From OLB6 sp964467455 (GTDB lineage Bacteria > Bacteroidota > Ignavibacteria > Kapaibacteriales > Kapaibacteriaceae), in NCBI GenBank assembly GCA_964467455.1, contig CAYXQJ010000005.1, positions 1 through 64,000 of the forward strand: a stretch of 64,000 bases of DNA, in the 5' to 3' direction. Below the pieces are notes generated by a model. It did no database searches. It saw nothing but the letters and a program-made list of their open reading frames with translations, and had not been told where the DNA came from. How positions within the stretch are numbered: position 1 is the stretch's first letter; each line of letters begins with the position of its first letter. The position numbers and the translations under genes are program-made. Below are positions 62,460-64,000 of this stretch, piece after piece.

Positions 62460-64000
62460 ATGAACCGAATCATCCGTGCCCCTCGTGGCACTCAGCTGCA
62501 CTGCAAGAACTGGCAGATCGAAGCGGCGTACCGCATGATCCAAAACAACCTCGATCCGGAGAACGCCGAGAAGCCGGACCAGTTGATCGTCTATGGCGGG
62601 TTGGGCAAGGCCGCTCGAAATTGGGAGAGCTTTGATGCGATCCTGCGCTGTCTGCGTGAGATGGATACCGATGAAACGTTGTTGGTCCAAAGCGGTAAAC
62701 CGGTCGGTGTGGTCAAGACCCACGACATGGCACCCCGCGTGATCATTGCCAACTCCAACCTTGTACCCAAATGGGCAACGTGGGACGAGTTCCGTCGGCT
62801 TGATGCACTGGGCCTGATGATGTACGGCCAGATGACGGCCGGCTCGTGGATCTATATCGGCACACAGGGTATCGTGCAAGGTACCTATGAGACCTTCGCC
62901 GAATGTGCCCGTCAACATTTCGGTGGCACGCTGCATGGTAGATTCTTACTCACAGCAGGGTTAGGGGGCATGGGTGGCGCTCAACCACTTGCTGCAACCA
63001 TTGCCGGTGCTGCTGCACTCTGTATCGAGATCGATGAATCTCGTATCGACAAGCGCATCCACGATGGCTATTGCGATCGGAAGATGCACGACCTCGACGA
63101 AGCCCTTGGCGTGATCCGTGAATATCAACAGAAGCGTGAACCGATCTCCGTTGGCCTCGTGGGCAACGCAGCGGAGATCCTCCCCATCCTCGTGGAGCGC
63201 GGGATCACGCCGGATGTGGTCACCGACCAAACGTCGGCACACGACCCACTCAACGGCTATTATCCTGCCGGCCTGACAAAGGGTGAAGCGGACCGCTTGC
63301 GTGCTGAAGATCCTGACGACTATCTCCGCCGCGCCTATACAAGCATCGGTGCCCATGTCCGCGCCATGCTCACGTTTCAAGAGCGCGGTGCCGTGACGTT
63401 CGATTACGGCAACAACATCCGCGGTATCGCTCGTGACTTTGATGGCGTCAAGAACGCCTTCGACTTCCCGGGCTTCGTCCCCGCCTTCGTTCGTGAGCTC
63501 TTCTGCGACGGCAAAGGTCCATTCCGTTGGGTGGCTCTTTCTGGCGATCCACAGGATATCAAGGTCACGGATGACGCCATCATGGAGCTCTTTCCGAATG
63601 ACGACCATCTTCATATGTGGATCCGGGAAGCCCAAGAACACATTGGCTACCAGGGACTTCCTGCCCGGATCTGCTGGTTGGGCTACGGCGAACGCGCCAA
63701 GGCCGGCAAACTTTTCAATGATCTGGTCGCAAGCGGTAAGGTCAGCGCTCCCATCGTGATAGGTCGTGACCACCTCGACTGCGGTAGCGTTGCTTCACCG
63801 CATCGTGAAACCGAATCGATGAAAGATGGTTCTGATGCTATTGCCGACTGGGTCTATCTCAACTTTGCCCTCAACGCCATCGGTGGCGCTACATGGGTGA
63901 GTCTCCACCACGGCGGTGGCGTGGGTATGGGCCTGTCACTTCATGCCGGAATGGTCGTTGTTGCTGATGGAACCAAATTGGCAGAAGAAAAGTTGGCACG
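62460..64000 (+). CDS. hutU: Urocanate hydratase (3' end outside window)
   Basis: 513 codons of a protein that normally has about 550-560 residues. It converts urocanate to imidazolone propionate in histidine degradation, with NAD+ as prosthetic group. Visible family segments: QLIVYGGLGKAARNWESF, TAGLGGMGGAQPLAATIAGA (NAD binding), FDYGNNIRG, DHLDCGSVASPHRETESMKDG and VSLHHGGGVGMGLSLHAGM. The start ATG 62460 is three bases after AATTTTG, a possible -7 box. Other hut genes are not in the window. Confidence 0.96.
   Translation, partial: MNRIIRAPRGTQLHCKNWQIEAAYRMIQNNLDPENAEKPDQLIVYGGLGKAARNWESFDAILRCLREMDTDETLLVQSGKPVGVVKTHDMAPRVIIANSNLVPKWATWDEFRRLDALGLMMYGQMTAGSWIYIGTQGIVQGTYETFAECARQHFGGTLHGRFLLTAGLGGMGGAQPLAATIAGAAALCIEIDESRIDKRIHDGYCDRKMHDLDEALGVIREYQQKREPISVGLVGNAAEILPILVERGITPDVVTDQTSAHDPLNGYYPAGLTKGEADRLRAEDPDDYLRRAYTSIGAHVRAMLTFQERGAVTFDYGNNIRGIARDFDGVKNAFDFPGFVPAFVRELFCDGKGPFRWVALSGDPQDIKVTDDAIMELFPNDDHLHMWIREAQEHIGYQGLPARICWLGYGERAKAGKLFNDLVASGKVSAPIVIGRDHLDCGSVASPHRETESMKDGSDAIADWVYLNFALNAIGGATWVSLHHGGGVGMGLSLHAGMVVVADGTKLAEEKLA

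Noticed and set aside
62961..63773. Minus-strand frame of 270 codons at the right end
   Set aside because: It is antisense to hutU, which has strong family motifs on the plus strand.

Overview
The window looks like a chromosome segment from a free-living member of the Bacteroidota/Chlorobi assemblage, possibly Kapabacteria- or Ignavibacteria-like. Several signs agree: C-terminal type IX secretion (T9SS) sorting domains on at least five proteins, TAnnTTTG-type -7 promoter boxes, many outer-membrane beta-barrel and FG-GAP/BNR-repeat proteins, a CarboxypepD_reg/DUF5686 protein and a class II (B12) ribonucleotide reductase. GC content is moderately high. The exact taxon cannot be fixed from the sequence alone. 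Gene density is very high: most convergent pairs overlap at their stop codons and some divergent start codons are only 10-19 bp apart. I see no phage, insertion sequence, CRISPR array or rRNA, and one tRNA (Leu, UAG).

Layout. 1-9081 (minus strand): NAD(P)-dinucleotide-binding oxidoreductase, DUF5686 outer-membrane protein, prfB (with a programmed +1 frameshift), sirtuin deacylase, acpS, purK, then two tandem FG-GAP surface-protein genes whose first 584 bp are identical. 9143-22608: cytochrome/copper-monooxygenase-like T9SS cargo, Kef-type antiporter, YggS, AbgT-like transporter, large BNR T9SS cargo, flippase and two M28 peptidases. 22751-26707: GNAT-like protein, YebC, purF and a small membrane protein. 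26961-34093 (minus): VWA-OmpA protein, two barrel proteins, a large anchored GldM/PorM-like protein and a small Cys-rich exported protein. 34286-43767: nrdJ, PAP2, hpnE-like oxidase, CsaA, tRNA-Leu, tig-clpP-clpX. 43768-58732: TonB, DUF1501/DUF1800 pair, GT39, DUF1573, methyltransferase-transglycosylase-OMP operon, oligoendopeptidase F, cyclic-nucleotide-gated K+ channel, asnS and surface proteins. 58781-64000: DUF971, SulP transporter, haem/FG-GAP protein and the first 513 codons of hutU.

Two genome-scale patterns stand out. First, low-complexity tandem arrays (7-, 8- and 15-bp units, different at each locus) fill gene-gene junctions. They often run from the stop codon of one gene to the start codon of the next, and in three genes they lie in frame inside the coding sequence. 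Several unit families recur at distant loci, including an identical 25-mer ending just before the starts of yebC and asnS, and a 15-bp family whose third codon is the gene's own stop codon. Second, the heptamer AGGGGGC (either strand) occurs about 42 times. It accounts for most of the long G or C runs in the window and repeatedly forces rare codons (TTA or ATA before GGG GGC). It is a candidate Chi/HIP1-like genome motif.

The genes mostly serve ordinary housekeeping (translation termination, protein quality control, purine and lipid metabolism) alongside an envelope programme: secretion, surface cargo, barrels, TonB and peptidoglycan turnover.
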